A stretch of 64,000 nt of DNA from Prevotella nigrescens (lineage in GTDB: Bacteria > Bacteroidota > Bacteroidia > Bacteroidales > Bacteroidaceae), in assembly GCF_031191185.1 (NCBI RefSeq), contig NZ_CP133465.1:2501-66500 (forward strand). The letters run 5' to 3'. Numbering within the stretch: the stretch's first letter is position 1; the number at the start of each line of letters is the position of its first letter. The position numbers and the translations under genes are program-made. Shown here piece after piece: positions 31,351 to 40,006 of this stretch. The notes under the pieces are model-generated. The model did not search any database and was not told the origin of the DNA. It saw nothing but the letters and a program-made list of their open reading frames with translations.

Positions 31351-31396
31351 CATCTGCGGGATTGCCTGTTTAAGGACAATCCCGCAGATGCTTTTT
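31351..31396 (+). terminator. Terminator of the starch operon
   Basis: CATCTGCGGGATTG (31351-31364) and its exact complement (31377-31390) form a 14-bp stem, followed by CTTTTTT. It starts about 55 nt after the last stop codon of the operon. Confidence 0.9.
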
Positions 31397-31497
31397 TAAG
31401 GCAAGTTCGCCTGATGAAACAGCAGCAAATCTGCACGCGACACAGAGGTTAATCCCACGAATGCAGCTACCGCATGCAAATAGTGCGATGGCAGGAT

Positions 31498-31637
31498 TTC
31501 GTTTTGGTATTGTAAAAATAATTCTGTTAAAAAGCGATAACTGCGTTTTGGTATTGCAATAACAGCTGTTTTGCGATGCAAAAGAGCCTGTCTTGCCGTG
31601 TAAAACCCATGCTTTTGGAACGCAAAACAATAGGTAT
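31498..31637. repeat. Dispersed palindromic repeat family, site C
   Basis: An intergenic block with GTTTTGCGATGCAAAAGAGCC, given as TTTTGC-GAT-GCAAAA, then GCCTGTCTTGCCG, and finally GCTTTTGGAACGCAAAACA followed by ATAGGT. The last module recurs nearly exactly at site F (63368-63390) and, inverted, at site E. Open frames crossing this block are shadows of the repeat. The gap 31397-31763 holds nothing else recognised. Confidence 0.6.
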
Positions 31638-31763
31638 TATAAAGTACTGACAGTAAAAGAGTTATACAATATCTGCGTTTATGAAAACTTTTTACCCTTT
31701 TCCCAATTACACGAAAGATACATTGTCGTAGTTTCAGCCTCGGCAAACAGAAGGGAATTGTAC

Positions 31764-31803
31764 ACAAAAAGCAGGGGCAGCCCCACATAAAGGAGCTGCC
31801 CCT
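31764..31803 (-). terminator. Terminator of the first paralogous secreted protein gene
   Basis: AGGGGCAGC (31773-31781) and GCTGCCCCT (31795-31803) form a 9-bp stem; on the minus strand it is followed by a T run (plus-strand ACAAAAAGC). Confidence 0.8.
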
Positions 31804-31841
31804 AATTGTATTTTTCAATTTGCTGTATATGCTATCGCTAA

Positions 31842-32612
31842 TTACTTACCGATGTACTTTACAGACTTTGTTGTGCCGTCAGCAAACTTAATGTTCTTGA
31901 TAGCTACGCCCTTGCCAGCCTTAGAAAGTTTGCGACCAGAGAGGTCGAAGTATGTTTCGCCTACAATCTGCTTGTTTGCATCTGTTGCAACAGTCTCGAT
32001 ACCATTAGGTTCGGTAGAGAATACTGTTTCAACATCGCCACAGAAGAATTCATTGTTATCACTCCAATAGCCGCCTAATATTCGCAATTGGAAATCGTCT
32101 TGAGACTCTCCTTTCATAATTGTGCCGTTAAGTACAGCTGTATTGCCGTCAATGGTGAACGTAATATCATCTTTTGATACTTCAAACTTACCGTCTTTAT
32201 AGTCCATGTAACCTACTTGAATGCCATATTCACCATCCTCGAACTTGCCATACAGAAGGTATTGCCCTGCTGGAACAGTGATTACATTTCCTACTTTAGT
32301 ACCTTTCACCCAGCCACCAGCTTGGTCGTCCTTTATAAATGATGCATAAGAAAGCACATATTTCAGATAAACAGTCTTGCCATCAGCATCAGCAACAACT
32401 GTCAAATCGCCAGCACCCTGACCATTTTCCGCTAACTTTGCAAGGTCAGCAATGGATATCTTCTGGTCTCTAATAAAAAACATTTTGCCACTGACACGCT
32501 TGTAAACAGTTTCAGTACCAGCTGGCTTTTCGGTAATAACGGTAGGCTTATTTTGTGCTTGTGCACTGACACCAAAGAATGCTACGAGAGCAAAGAGTAA
32601 TAATTTTTTCAT
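31842..32612 (-). CDS. Secreted protein of unknown function, paralog 1
   Basis: A 256-residue protein with a signal peptide of about 19 residues (FALVAFFGVSAQAQ). The mature part looks all-beta, with VYKRVSGKMFF, GDLTVVADADGKTVYLKYVLS and FFCGDVETVFSTEPNGIETVA. It ends in a tail (ETYFDLSGRKLSKAGKGVAI, then NIKFADGTTKSVK) of the kind that many Prevotella surface proteins carry. The next gene upstream is a clear paralog with the same signal peptide, domain and almost the same tail. I cannot name the domain. Each gene has its own promoter and terminator, so both can be expressed independently. Confidence 0.85.
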   Translation of the reverse strand: MKKLLLFALVAFFGVSAQAQNKPTVITEKPAGTETVYKRVSGKMFFIRDQKISIADLAKLAENGQGAGDLTVVADADGKTVYLKYVLSYASFIKDDQAGGWVKGTKVGNVITVPAGQYLLYGKFEDGEYGIQVGYMDYKDGKFEVSKDDITFTIDGNTAVLNGTIMKGESQDDFQLRILGGYWSDNNEFFCGDVETVFSTEPNGIETVATDANKQIVGETYFDLSGRKLSKAGKGVAIKNIKFADGTTKSVKYIGK

Positions 32613-32734
32613 AATCTAAAATGTTTAAGTAATACAATATTCTTATGGGATTGTCCCACTTGATAATCTGTTGCTCGCTGTCAGAAAAGAATAGGCTTAC
32701 ACGAAGTCTGCATATTTACTTTTTTCTACATCTT

Positions 32735-32766
32735 CAAATTTAAATAATATTTTCCATAAAAGCAAA
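32735..32766 (-). promoter_or_regulatory. Promoter of paralog 1
   Basis: Minus-strand TTTG (32763-32766), a 20-bp spacer and TAAATTTG (32735-32742), an exact consensus match. The leader is about 115-120 nt and carries AATGTTTAAGTAATACAATAT just upstream of the start region (about 32617-32640), a block shared with paralog 2. Confidence 0.75.
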
Positions 32767-32823
32767 CTTCCATACTATTATTTGTATTATTTAACACATA
32801 GATTCTATTTCGTTCAAACAGCA

Positions 32824-32867
32824 CAGAATAAAAAAGAGGGTAACTTCGTATGAGAAGTTACCCTCTT
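32824..32867 (-). terminator. Terminator of paralog 2
   Basis: AAGAGGGTAACTTC (32834-32847) and its exact complement (32854-32867) form a 14-bp stem with a 6-nt loop; on the minus strand TTTTTTATTC follows. Confidence 0.88.
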
Positions 32868-32905
32868 ATCTTGTTTATTTAAACTTTATTTCAGCTTGAT
32901 AAAAA

Positions 32906-33694
32906 TTACTTGTTATCAACAACTTTTACTGATTTTGTTGTGCCGTCAGCGAACTTAACGTTCTTGATAGCTACGCCCTTGCCAGCCTTAGAAAGCTTGC
33001 GACCAGAGAGGTCGAAGTATGTTTCGCCTACAATCTGCTTGTTTGCACCTGTTGCAACGGTCTCGATACCATTAGGATCAGTAGTAAATACTGTCTCAAC
33101 GTCGCCACAGAAGAGAGCCTTGTCGTCGCTCCAATAGCCAGCCAACATCTTTATTTTCATATCGTCTGCCGTCTGACCTTCCAGAACAGTCTCACCAAGC
33201 TTAAGTGAAACACCATCGATATAGAACTTAATAGGGTCGTCTATAGGTACTAACTTCTGGTCTTTAAGCTCCATATAACCTACTTGGACACCTGCTGAAG
33301 ATCCATCATCGAAAGTGTTATAGAAAACGAACTGACCTGCAGGAATAGTAATAACGTTGCCTTCCTTTGTACCTTTTATCCAAGCGAATGGATCACCATC
33401 AAGATAAGTACCGAAAGAAAGTGCGTTCTTCAGATAAACAGTCTTGCCATCAGCAGCTGTAACCATAGTCAAATCGCCTGCTGGCTGACCGTTTTCAGCC
33501 AATTTTTCAAGTGAAAAGAGAGATAACTTCTGCTTACCGTCCTCACCTTTTTGGTAAGCAAACATCTTACCGCTAACACGTTTGTAGGTTGTTACAGTAC
33601 CAGCCGGCTGATCTTTAATCATGTCAGGAGTGTCTTGTGCTTGTGCACTAACGCCAAAAATTGCTACGAGAGCAAGAAGTAATAGTTTCTTCAT
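32906..33694 (-). CDS. Secreted protein of unknown function, paralog 2
   Basis: A 262-residue protein with a signal peptide (LALVAIFGVSAQAQ) and the same architecture as paralog 1: VYKRVSGKMF-like start (TTYKRVSGKMFAYQK), GDLTMVTAADGKTVYLKNALS, VQVGYMELKD, LAGYWSDDKALFCGDVETVF, and the tail ETYFDLSGRKLSKAGKGVAI. The last 50 or so residues are almost identical to paralog 1, and the DNA there is nearly identical too, while the central part has diverged. This pattern suggests tandem duplication with gene conversion or constraint at the tail. Function unknown. Confidence 0.85.
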   Translation of the reverse strand: MKKLLLLALVAIFGVSAQAQDTPDMIKDQPAGTVTTYKRVSGKMFAYQKGEDGKQKLSLFSLEKLAENGQPAGDLTMVTAADGKTVYLKNALSFGTYLDGDPFAWIKGTKEGNVITIPAGQFVFYNTFDDGSSAGVQVGYMELKDQKLVPIDDPIKFYIDGVSLKLGETVLEGQTADDMKIKMLAGYWSDDKALFCGDVETVFTTDPNGIETVATGANKQIVGETYFDLSGRKLSKAGKGVAIKNVKFADGTTKSVKVVDNK

Positions 33695-33805
33695 AATTTA
33701 AATGTTTAAGTAATACAATATTTTTATATGGATTTTTTCATCATTAATAAACTTGCAAAAGCCATTTGGCTTACACAAAGCATTATATTTGCGTTTCTTC
33801 CTCTG

Positions 33806-33837
33806 CAAAAATAGGAAATGTTTTATAGGGTAACAAA
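33806..33837 (-). promoter_or_regulatory. Promoter of paralog 2
   Basis: Minus-strand TTTG (33834-33837), a 20-bp spacer and TATTTTTG (33806-33813), an exact consensus match, with a leader of about 105 nt. The remaining gap 33838-34136 is AT-rich and shows no gene. Confidence 0.8.
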
Positions 33838-34136
33838 TTTTCATACCTATATTTTAAATTATTTAACACATTATCTTTACTATCTACTGAAATCTCTCTT
33901 TATAAGCCAATGATACATTATGTAATAGTATAACCTTAGTGCATTGAAGATGAATTAAAACTGTTGCGATTGCATTCTTTACACAAAGGCAAATTACTTG
34001 CACCGTAGAAGATGACTATTTTACACGCAGATTATTGGTAAAACTATGTGCCTCGCTTCATCAAAGTTTTGTTCTGCCTTGATGGCTTTAATGTATTTTC
34101 AATACGATAAAGGAGGAATTATTCAAAATTTAATAG

Positions 34137-34144
34137 TATCTTTG
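34137..34144 (+). promoter_or_regulatory. -7 box of the tsaB operon
   Basis: TATCTTTG lies 37 nt upstream of the tsaB start. No TTTG is seen 19-21 bp upstream of it. Confidence 0.5.
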
Positions 34145-34181
34145 CAAGTTGTATAGACAGAAAGCAAAAGTAAAATAAAAG

Positions 34182-34874
34182 ATGTCGTGTATATTAAACA
34201 TAGAAACCAGCACCAACGTGTGCTCCGTGGCATTGAGCGAAGACGGTGCTTGCATCTTCACACAGGAAGACCATGGCGGTCCTAACCACGGTGAGCAGTT
34301 GGGAAAGTTTGTCGATGAAGCCCTGTCGTTTGCCGACAGCCACGCCATTCCCGTTGATGCTGTTGCGGTCAGCAGTGGTCCAGGCTCTTACACGGGGCTT
34401 CGCATAGGCACATCGATGGCAAAGGGCATCTGCTACGGTGCCGACATCAAGCTGATTGCAGTGCCTACGCTCGAACTGCTTTGCGTGCCTGTGCTGCTGC
34501 ACCACGACGAGATTGAGGACAACGCATTGCTTGTTCCGATGATTGATGCACGCCGTATGGAGGTGTATGCGCAGGTGTTCGACCGTGCCTTGCACGAAAT
34601 TCGCCCTATCCAAGCCGATGTTGTGGACGAGAACACCTACAAGGAATATCTCGACAAAGGTTCTGTCTACTTCTTTGGCAACGGTGCTGAAAAGTGTATG
34701 GAAACTATCAATCACCCCAATGCACACCTGATAAAAGGCATCGAACCGTTGGCAAAGAACATGCTGCCGCTGGCTGAAAAGCGCATTGCATTGGAACAAT
34801 ACGAAGATGTGGCGTACTTTGTGCCGATGTATCTAAAGGACTTCGTGGCAAAGCAGGCCAAGCCCCTGCTGTAA
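34182..34874 (+). CDS. tsaB: tRNA threonylcarbamoyladenosine modification protein TsaB
   Basis: A 230-residue ASKHA-fold protein that partners TsaD and TsaE to make the t6A base at position 37 of ANN-reading tRNAs. Family features are visible: ILNIETSTNVCSVAL at the N-terminus, HGEQLGKFVDEAL, and the glycine-rich SSGPGSYTGLRIGTSMAKG. It is the first gene of a long same-strand block and is followed by a DUF4290 gene after 53 nt. Length and motifs are normal for the Bacteroidota TsaB. Confidence 0.94.
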   Translation: MSCILNIETSTNVCSVALSEDGACIFTQEDHGGPNHGEQLGKFVDEALSFADSHAIPVDAVAVSSGPGSYTGLRIGTSMAKGICYGADIKLIAVPTLELLCVPVLLHHDEIEDNALLVPMIDARRMEVYAQVFDRALHEIRPIQADVVDENTYKEYLDKGSVYFFGNGAEKCMETINHPNAHLIKGIEPLAKNMLPLAEKRIALEQYEDVAYFVPMYLKDFVAKQAKPLL

Positions 34875-34927
34875 GACAAGGCAGAACACAAACAAAAGAA
34901 ACGAAACAGAATAAAAAGAATAGTTGA

Positions 34928-35530
34928 ATGAAGATAGACGGATTGGACTACAACACTCAGCGCGAAAAGCTATTGTTGCCTGAATACGGGCGTGAAATAC
35001 AGAACATGGTGAGCTATTGCGTGGAACTGCCAACAAAGGAAGAACGACAGCAATGTGCCGAAACCATTGTTTCGATTATGGACAGAATGAACCCACAAGG
35101 CAGGGAAAGTGCCGACCACGAACAGAAACTGTGGGACCATTTAGCCATTATGGCAGACTTCAAGTTGGATATTGACTATCCGTACGATGTTTCGCAGGCA
35201 TTGAAAATAGCAACGAAGCCAGAGCCTATGGGCTATCCGATGTCGAAAATACCTGTACGCCACTATGGAAAAATGATGTTCGAACTGTTCGAACAGCTAA
35301 AGACAATGGAGGAAGGCAACGAGAAGGAAGAGCTTGTTAGATTGGTTGCCAACCAGATGAAACGCTGTCTGATACAATGGGGGCACGGTTCTTCCGACGA
35401 CGAGAAAGTGGCTTCCGACCTCGCACGCTTCACCGACGGAGCGGTGCAGTTGGACTTGGACGTCTTCAAATTCGACAAGATAAATCTAAAAGAGTTGCAA
35501 CCTGTACGCAACAATAAAAAGAGAAGATAA
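34928..35530 (+). CDS. DUF4290 family protein
   Basis: A 200-residue cytoplasmic protein, conserved in Bacteroidota and commonly next to murA. Features: LDYNTQREKLLLPEYGREIQ at the N-terminus, DHEQKLWDHLAIMADFKLDIDYPY in the middle, and a basic C-terminal end (NNKKRR). Mostly helical. No biochemical function is known to me. The gene ends 4 nt before murA, so the two are co-translated, and a role around cell-wall synthesis or cell growth is a guess from context only. Confidence 0.85.
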   Translation: MKIDGLDYNTQREKLLLPEYGREIQNMVSYCVELPTKEERQQCAETIVSIMDRMNPQGRESADHEQKLWDHLAIMADFKLDIDYPYDVSQALKIATKPEPMGYPMSKIPVRHYGKMMFELFEQLKTMEEGNEKEELVRLVANQMKRCLIQWGHGSSDDEKVASDLARFTDGAVQLDLDVFKFDKINLKELQPVRNNKKRR

Positions 35531-35534
35531 GCCT

Positions 35535-36848
35535 ATGGAGTGTTTTCTCATTGAAGGCGGACACCGTCTGTCGGGTACCATCGTGCCTCAAGGAGCTAAG
35601 AACGAGGCTTTACAAGTGATTAGCGCAACATTGCTGACCACCGAAGAAGTTGTTATCGACAACATTCCAAATATCTTGGACGTAAACAACCTTATAAAAC
35701 TGCTCACAGACATTGGCGTAAAGGTTACGAAACTGGGCGAAAACAAGTATTCTTTTTGCGCCGATGAGGTGAATTTAGACTATTTGGAGAGTGTAGAATT
35801 TGTTGAGAAATGCTCGTCTTTGCGCGGTAGCGTGCTGCTTTACGGACCTTTATTAGGCAGATTTGGCAAGGCAACGATAGCCAAACCGGGGGGCGATAAG
35901 ATTGGGCGTCGCCGTTTGGACACCCACTTCCTTGGTTTTAAAAACCTTGGAGCACACTTTGAACACAGAGAAGAACGCAACGTGTACGAACTGAAAGCCG
36001 AAAAGCTTGTCGGAACCTATATGCTTTTAGACGAAGCATCGGTTACGGGCACAGCCAATATCGTTATGGCAGCTGTCTTGGCAGAGGGTATTACCACGAT
36101 ATACAATGCTGCTTGCGAGCCTTACTTGCAACAACTGTGCAGCATGCTCAACGCCATGGGCGCGAAAATCAGCGGCATTGGCAGCAATCTGCTTACCATT
36201 GAGGGTGTGAAAACGCTGGAAGGAACACAACACCGCATACTTCCCGACATGATAGAAGTAGGTTCGTTTATCGGTATGGCAGCCATGATAGGCGACGGTA
36301 TCAGAATAAAAGATGTGTCGATAAAGAATCTTGGCATCATTCCCGACACGTTCCGGCGACTTGGCGTGCAGATTGAAGAGGAGGGCGACGACCTTTTTAT
36401 TCCACGACAAGAACACTATGAGATTGATTCATTTATTGATGGAACCATTATGACCATTGCCGATGCACCGTGGCCGGGCGTAACACCCGACCTTATTTCG
36501 GTGTTGCTCGTAGTCGCAACACAAGCACAGGGCAGCGTGCTCTTCCATCAGAAGATGTTCGAAAGCCGCTTGTTCTTTGTCGATAAGCTCATCGACATGG
36601 GCGCACAAATCATTCTTTGCGACCCACATCGTGCAGTAGTGGTAGGAAACAACAACTGTCATGCGTTGAGAGGAGGCAGAATGTCGAGCCCCGATATTCG
36701 TGCGGGTATCGCCCTGCTCATCGCTGCCATGTCGGCACAAGGCATCAGTCGCATCGACAATATATCACAAATAGACCGTGGCTACGAAAATATTGAGGAA
36801 CGGCTCAATGCACTCGGTGCGAAGATACAGCGTGTAGACATTTGCTAA
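35535..36848 (+). CDS. murA: UDP-N-acetylglucosamine 1-carboxyvinyltransferase with Asp at the fosfomycin site
   Basis: A 437-residue EPT/RTPC-fold enzyme for the first committed step of peptidoglycan synthesis. The N-terminus IVPQGAKNEAL and the loop RGSVLLYGPLLGRFGKATIA are clear, as are the C-terminal motifs APWPGVTPDLISVLLVVATQ and GGRMSSPDIRAG. In the catalytic loop the usual Cys (Cys115 in E. coli) is replaced by Asp121 (KPGGDKIGRRRLD). From known Cys-to-Asp MurA enzymes this keeps activity and prevents covalent attack by fosfomycin, so intrinsic resistance is expected. It lies within the tsaB-rimM block, 12 nt before rimM. Confidence 0.95.
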   Translation: MECFLIEGGHRLSGTIVPQGAKNEALQVISATLLTTEEVVIDNIPNILDVNNLIKLLTDIGVKVTKLGENKYSFCADEVNLDYLESVEFVEKCSSLRGSVLLYGPLLGRFGKATIAKPGGDKIGRRRLDTHFLGFKNLGAHFEHREERNVYELKAEKLVGTYMLLDEASVTGTANIVMAAVLAEGITTIYNAACEPYLQQLCSMLNAMGAKISGIGSNLLTIEGVKTLEGTQHRILPDMIEVGSFIGMAAMIGDGIRIKDVSIKNLGIIPDTFRRLGVQIEEEGDDLFIPRQEHYEIDSFIDGTIMTIADAPWPGVTPDLISVLLVVATQAQGSVLFHQKMFESRLFFVDKLIDMGAQIILCDPHRAVVVGNNNCHALRGGRMSSPDIRAGIALLIAAMSAQGISRIDNISQIDRGYENIEERLNALGAKIQRVDIC

Positions 36849-36860
36849 AGAAGCCTGCAG

Positions 36861-37382
36861 ATGATAAAACGAGAGGAAGTATATAAGATAGGTGTGCTTG
36901 GAAAGCCACACGGAGTAAAGGGAGAGATACTGTTTCGCTTCACTGATGACGTGTTCGACCAATGCGATGCCGACTATTTAGTGCTCAATATGGAGGGCAT
37001 TTTAGTGCCTTTCTTTATGGAAGAGTACAGATTTCGCTCTGACGAAGTGGCACTGATGAAGTTTTGCGACATTGATACCGAAGAGCGTGCACGCGAACTT
37101 ACAGGTACGGAAGTGTACTTCCCACGTGCCATTGCCGAAGAAGGCAAAGACGAATTGTCGTGGGCACAAATCATTGGATTTAAGTTATTAAACAGCAAAA
37201 CAGGCAAGATGGTGGGCGAAATCGTGTCAGTAGATGATTCAACCATCAACCTGCTGTTTGAAATAAAGACCGAAACAGGTGGCGAACGCCTTATACCTGC
37301 CAACGAAAACCTTATAAAAGGAATAGACAAGGCACAGCGAACGATAGAAGTAGAAATACCTGACGGACTTTTAGAGCTTTAG
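36861..37382 (+). CDS. rimM: Ribosome maturation factor RimM
   Basis: A 173-residue protein that binds S19 and the 30S head during 16S processing. The N-terminal barrel is recognisable by VYKIGVLGKPHGVKGEILFRF and the C-terminal PRC-type barrel by SWAQIIGFKLLNSKTGKMVGEI and ERLIPANENLIKGID. Length is normal. It sits between murA (12 nt) and dxr (9 nt) on the same strand. Confidence 0.93.
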   Translation: MIKREEVYKIGVLGKPHGVKGEILFRFTDDVFDQCDADYLVLNMEGILVPFFMEEYRFRSDEVALMKFCDIDTEERARELTGTEVYFPRAIAEEGKDELSWAQIIGFKLLNSKTGKMVGEIVSVDDSTINLLFEIKTETGGERLIPANENLIKGIDKAQRTIEVEIPDGLLEL

Positions 37383-37391
37383 TTTAGAAAA

Positions 37392-38546
37392 ATGAAACAA
37401 CAAATATGTATTCTTGGTTCAACGGGAAGCATCGGCACACAAGCCCTTGATGTGATAGAGCAACACGCCGATTTATACGAGGTTTATGCCTTGACAGCCA
37501 ACAATCAATGGCAGAAACTGGCTGCACAGGCACGTAAATTCCAGCCTGCAGCAGTGGTAATCGCAAACGAAAGCCACTATGAGGCATTGCAAAAGGAGCT
37601 TTCCGACCAACCCGACATAAAGGTTTATGCTGGCAAAGAGGCGTTAAAGCAGATTGTTGAGGCCGAACCTATCAATATGGTGCTTACTGCTATGGTGGGA
37701 TTTTCAGGTCTTGAGCCTACCATACACGCCATTAAGGCACGCAAAAGAATTTGTTTGGCAAACAAAGAAACGCTTGTCGTGGCAGGAGAATTGATTTGCA
37801 AGTTGGCAACCGAATACCATATGCCAATCCTTCCCGTAGATAGTGAACACAGCGCAATATTCCAAAGCTTGGTGGGAGAGGACAACAATGAGATAGAAAA
37901 GATATTGCTGACCTGCTCGGGAGGCCCTTTCCGCCTTCTCAATGCCGACAAACTGAAGACCGTTACGGCTGCCGATGCACTGAAACACCCTACTTGGGAC
38001 ATGGGCGCAAAGATTACAATAGACTCCGCTTCACTGATGAACAAAGGCTTTGAGGTAATAGAAGCCAAGTGGTTGTTTGGTGTTCCTGCCGACAAAATAC
38101 AGGTTTTGGTGCACCCACAGTCCATCATTCACAGTGCAGTACAGTTTGTCGATGGCAGCGTAAAGGCTCAATTGGGAGTTCCCGATATGCGTTTGCCTAT
38201 ACAATATGCCTTCTCTTTCCCCGACAGACTTACGTTGAAAGGCGACCGTTTGGACTTGTTCAGCCAGCCGTTGGAGTTCTTTGAGCCTGATATGGAGAAG
38301 TTCCGCTGTCTCGCCATGGCGTATGAAGCCATCGAAAAAGGCGGTAACATGCCTTGTATCCTTAATGCAGCCAACGAAATAGTGAACGAGGGGTTCCGCA
38401 AAGGGCAATGCTCGTTCCTTAAAATGGGCGAAATCATCGACGAAACGATGCAGAAAGTGGCATTCGATGTGACGCCTTCGCTCGACGTTTATTTGCAAAC
38501 CGATGCCGAAGCACGCAGAATAGCAAGTGAACTAATGGGCTATTAA
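37392..38546 (+). CDS. dxr: 1-deoxy-D-xylulose 5-phosphate reductoisomerase
   Basis: A 384-residue NADPH- and metal-dependent enzyme for the second step of the MEP isoprenoid pathway. The nucleotide-binding motif GSTGSIGTQALD is at about 8-19. The active-site stretch PVDSEHSAIFQSL carries the metal ligands Asp and Glu, and the flexible loop and substrate region are visible (SGGPFR, HPTWDMG, DSASLMNKGFEVIEA). Length is normal. Together with ispF at 57000 it shows that the organism uses the MEP pathway. Confidence 0.96.
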   Translation: MKQQICILGSTGSIGTQALDVIEQHADLYEVYALTANNQWQKLAAQARKFQPAAVVIANESHYEALQKELSDQPDIKVYAGKEALKQIVEAEPINMVLTAMVGFSGLEPTIHAIKARKRICLANKETLVVAGELICKLATEYHMPILPVDSEHSAIFQSLVGEDNNEIEKILLTCSGGPFRLLNADKLKTVTAADALKHPTWDMGAKITIDSASLMNKGFEVIEAKWLFGVPADKIQVLVHPQSIIHSAVQFVDGSVKAQLGVPDMRLPIQYAFSFPDRLTLKGDRLDLFSQPLEFFEPDMEKFRCLAMAYEAIEKGGNMPCILNAANEIVNEGFRKGQCSFLKMGEIIDETMQKVAFDVTPSLDVYLQTDAEARRIASELMGY

Positions 38547-38598
38547 GAGAATAAAAAGAAAGAAAATAGAAATAAAAAAACAGATTATAAAGTAACGA

Positions 38599-39999
38599 AT
38601 GGAATCATTTCTTATCCGATTGCTTCAATTTATAATGGCAATCTCGCTGCTTGTTCTTCTCCACGAAGGCGGGCACATGTTCTTCGCAAAGCTATTTGGC
38701 GTTCGCGTAGAGAAGTTTTTTGTATTCTTCGATATGGCTATCGGCAAATGGAACGGTATGCTGTTCAAGTGGAAACCCAAGAATGACGATACGACATACG
38801 GCATGGGGTGGCTCCCACTCGGCGGTTACTGCAAGATTTCAGGTATGATTGACGAGAGTTTCGATACGAAACAAATGGAGAAAGCGCCACAACCGTGGGA
38901 GTTTAGAGTGAAACCGGCATGGCAACGCTTGCTCATCATGATTGGCGGTGTACTTGTAAACTTCCTCTTGGCATTGTTTATCTACTCCATGATAATGTTT
39001 ACATGGGGCGAAACCTACTTCAAGGTGTCGGACATGAGTATGGGTATGCAGTTCAATGAGCAGGCAAAAGCACTCGGTTTCAAGGATAAGGACGTTATGT
39101 TGGGCACCGACAAGGGGGCTTTCCGCGAATTTGCCAACGTAAATGGCGACTTCTTCCGCCAGATTGCACAATCCAAATACGTGGAAGTGCTGCGCAATGG
39201 CAAGAAAACACGTATCGAAATGCCAGGCGATTTGGACATGCTTTCCATGTTTAAAGAGCGTCCTCTCTTTGCCGAACCTTACATTCCAGCGCGCATTGAC
39301 AGCGTTGCAGCCAACACCCCTGCAATGAAAGCAGGCATAAAGGCAGGCGATTTGCTGAAGTCCATCAATGGAAAAGCCGTTAATACCTGGTCTGATTTCC
39401 ATTACCAAATAGGAGTCTTGCACGATGTTGCAGCTGTTAAGAACACTCACAAAGACTCTTTGGCGCTTCGAAACGTAGTGCTTACCGTGCAACGGAGTGG
39501 TTCCAACAAGCTCGACACTATAAAAATACAACTCAATCCAGAGTTTAAAATGGGCGCAATAGAAAGTTCCGTGCTCTCATACTACAAGCCCACGCAAGAG
39601 AAATATTCGTTCTTCGCAAGTTTCCCAGCAGGTGTGAAGTATGGTGTGAACATTCTTCGCGGCTACGTAGGCAACTTCAAGTACCTTGCTTCTGCCGATG
39701 GAGCAAAGAGTTTGGGAGGCTTTGGCGCAATCGGAAAGATGTTCCCACCTTATTGGGACTGGTATATGTTTTGGAATATGACTGCTTTCCTGAGCATCAT
39801 TCTTGCCTTTATGAACATTCTGCCTATCCCCGCACTCGATGGCGGACACGTTATGTTCCTGCTATACGAAATGATTACACGTCGCAAACCATCTGAAAAG
39901 TTTATGATTCGTGCCGAATATGTGGGCATCACCATACTTATTCTGCTGATGGTTGTAGCCAACCTGAACGACGTTTTACGGTGGTTGGGCGTAATGTAG
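38599..39999 (+). CDS. rseP: Site-2 intramembrane zinc protease RseP
   Basis: A 466-residue inner-membrane protease that cuts membrane-bound regulators such as anti-sigma factors. The zinc motif HEGGH is at residues 22-26 in the first membrane helix. A PDZ-type region lies between about 190 and 300 (PAMKAGIKAGDLLKSINGKAV), and the second active-site motif NILPIPALDGGH is near the C-terminus, followed by a last membrane helix. It follows dxr after 52 nt. A possible in-window substrate is the anti-sigma-like protein at 4397 (inference). Confidence 0.94.
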   Translation: MESFLIRLLQFIMAISLLVLLHEGGHMFFAKLFGVRVEKFFVFFDMAIGKWNGMLFKWKPKNDDTTYGMGWLPLGGYCKISGMIDESFDTKQMEKAPQPWEFRVKPAWQRLLIMIGGVLVNFLLALFIYSMIMFTWGETYFKVSDMSMGMQFNEQAKALGFKDKDVMLGTDKGAFREFANVNGDFFRQIAQSKYVEVLRNGKKTRIEMPGDLDMLSMFKERPLFAEPYIPARIDSVAANTPAMKAGIKAGDLLKSINGKAVNTWSDFHYQIGVLHDVAAVKNTHKDSLALRNVVLTVQRSGSNKLDTIKIQLNPEFKMGAIESSVLSYYKPTQEKYSFFASFPAGVKYGVNILRGYVGNFKYLASADGAKSLGGFGAIGKMFPPYWDWYMFWNMTAFLSIILAFMNILPIPALDGGHVMFLLYEMITRRKPSEKFMIRAEYVGITILILLMVVANLNDVLRWLGVM

Positions 40000-40006
40000 C
40001 ATTGGA

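Noticed and set aside
31396..31818. 140-residue minus-strand frame
   Set aside because: It crosses palindromic repeat site C and the terminator of the next gene and shows no protein-like features; the same holds for the frame at 63176-63676.
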